A stretch of DNA of 64,000 nucleotides from Roseovarius litorisediminis (GTDB lineage: Bacteria; Pseudomonadota; Alphaproteobacteria; Rhodobacterales; Rhodobacteraceae): assembly GCF_900172295.1 (NCBI RefSeq), contig NZ_FWFL01000002.1, forward strand, positions 434,001-498,000, written 5' to 3'. The translations under genes and the position numbers were made by a program. Below the pieces are notes generated by a model. That model made no database searches. It saw only the letters and a program-made list of their open reading frames with translations, and was not told the origin of the DNA. Within the stretch, counting starts at the first letter, position 1; every line of letters begins with the position of its first letter. This document shows, piece by piece, positions 63,389-64,000 of this stretch.

Positions 63389-63965
63389 CGCTATACCCCA
63401 ATTCATTGCGTTGCCCCGCCAGTTTGGCGGCCAGCGTTCGTTTGCCCCGTGCTGTCAGGCTTTCGACGGCCTCGGTGCTGATCTCCATGATTGCTGCGAT
63501 CTCGGGGTTGGTCAGCCCCTCGATATGACGCAGCACAACCGCCTGACGCTGCCTTTCAGGCAGTTGGTTCAGTGCCTTTTGCAAGGCCACTTCGCGGGTG
63601 TGGTCCTGTATCCGTTCGGTCACGCCCGGCGCGTTATCCTCGGGCTCGGGCACGGCATCCAGCGCCAGACCCGGTTTGCGCCGCAGTCGGTCGGTGCACA
63701 GATTGGCCACCACACGGTATAGCCAGGTGCTGATCTTGGCCTCGCCTTGTCGCCAGTCCGGGGCGATCTTCCACAGCCTTAGCATTGATTCCTGCGTGAC
63801 GTCCTCGGCCTCGGCGTGATTGCCGAGCAGGCGATAGGCATGTGCCATAACCTTTGGCGTGAATCGCAAGGTCAACGCCCGCGCGGCCATTTGATCGCCG
63901 TTGGCGAACAGCACCAGCAATGCCTCGTCGGATACATCAGTCATGGCATCAAGCGGCATGTCCAT
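63381..63965 (-). CDS. ECF-family RNA polymerase sigma factor
   Basis: 194 residues from MDMPLDAMTDVSDEA; later ATGs at 63959 and 63944 are possible. Region 2 reads RFTPKVMAHAYRLLGNHAEA, EDVTQESMLRLWK and KISTWLYRVVANLCTDRLRR. Region 4 reads LPERQRQAVVLRHIEGLTNP and EIAAIMEISTEAVESLTARG. Known role: promoter recognition under envelope or oxidative stress. First gene of an overlapping three-gene unit with a membrane regulator and a CpxP-like protein. The upstream promoter lies at or beyond the window end. Confidence 0.92.
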   Translation of the reverse strand: MDMPLDAMTDVSDEALLVLFANGDQMAARALTLRFTPKVMAHAYRLLGNHAEAEDVTQESMLRLWKIAPDWRQGEAKISTWLYRVVANLCTDRLRRKPGLALDAVPEPEDNAPGVTERIQDHTREVALQKALNQLPERQRQAVVLRHIEGLTNPEIAAIMEISTEAVESLTARGKRTLAAKLAGQRNELGYSDD

Positions 63966-64000
63966 TTTCCACAAGCTGTATCCTGCACACAGCGAAAGTT

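Overview
The window looks like chromosomal DNA of a Rhodobacteraceae (Roseobacter-group-like) alphaproteobacterium. This rests on the F1 ATP synthase order atpHAGDC, the mreBCD-mrdA-rodA cell-shape operon, a short DUF3572 gene, Rhodobacterales-type small proteins, two proteins with a VPLPA-CTERM sorting tail, and a DUF2161 gene. No species call is possible from sequence reading alone. No rRNA, tRNA or CRISPR array was found.

Layout. 1-4.3 kb: end of a GDP-fucose synthase gene, arabinose-5-phosphate isomerase (both surface-polysaccharide precursors), an MFS carrier, the tRNA hydroxylase TrhO and a small secreted protein. 4.4-8.3 kb: nicotinamidase, a decayed stretch (hydroxypyruvate isomerase with a frameshifted alcohol dehydrogenase tail in front), a uracil-DNA glycosylase-family protein and an SseB-like protein. 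8.3-14.9 kb: reverse-strand operon mreB-mreC-mreD-mrdA-rodA-ghrA. 15.1-19.1 kb: an eroded accessory region with a TIGR03032-family fragment, an internally deleted IS3-family remnant, the first codons of a cupin-like gene, an M24 metallopeptidase, a GntR regulator missing the middle of its ligand domain, and a divergent PhyH-family dioxygenase.

19.8-23.5 kb: a VPLPA-CTERM surface protein followed by an 803-residue secreted TPR protein whose C-terminus is a Cu/Zn superoxide dismutase-like domain with a Met/His-rich insert. This is the most unusual protein here. 23.8-25.1 kb: CbpA/CbpM co-chaperone pair. 25.6-30.6 kb: atpHAGDC. 30.7-32.3 kb: an H-type lectin-domain protein and a second VPLPA-CTERM protein. 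32.4-42.0 kb: mostly housekeeping and small-metabolite genes (PuuD-like amidotransferase, prs, threonine aldolase, ribF, GST, MaoC, HAD).

42.1-47.7 kb: a LysR regulator divergent from an uncharacterised oxidative catabolic cluster (luciferase-like flavin monooxygenase, flavin reductase, 4-oxalocrotonate tautomerase-like protein, Ldh2-type dehydrogenase, alpha/beta hydrolase, PhyH dioxygenase). It reads as one pathway with an unknown substrate. 47.9-48.5 kb: an orphan protein with ten cysteines and no recognised family. 48.5-54.3 kb: Mn-type pyrophosphatase, DUF2161, and a split saccharopine (lysine) dehydrogenase pair with a GST and a histidine phosphatase. 54.5-59.0 kb: single-polypeptide molybdenum formate dehydrogenase convergent with an MttB-family methyltransferase lacking pyrrolysine, which suggests C1/methylamine metabolism. 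59.1-64 kb: DMT exporter, HAD phosphatase, DUF3572, a PleD-like diguanylate cyclase with a disabled receiver, and an ECF sigma/membrane regulator/CpxP-like trio.

Starts were often moved inward from the longest open frame, using Shine-Dalgarno spacing, overlaps and family length. Function calls come from remembered family motifs. No database search was possible.
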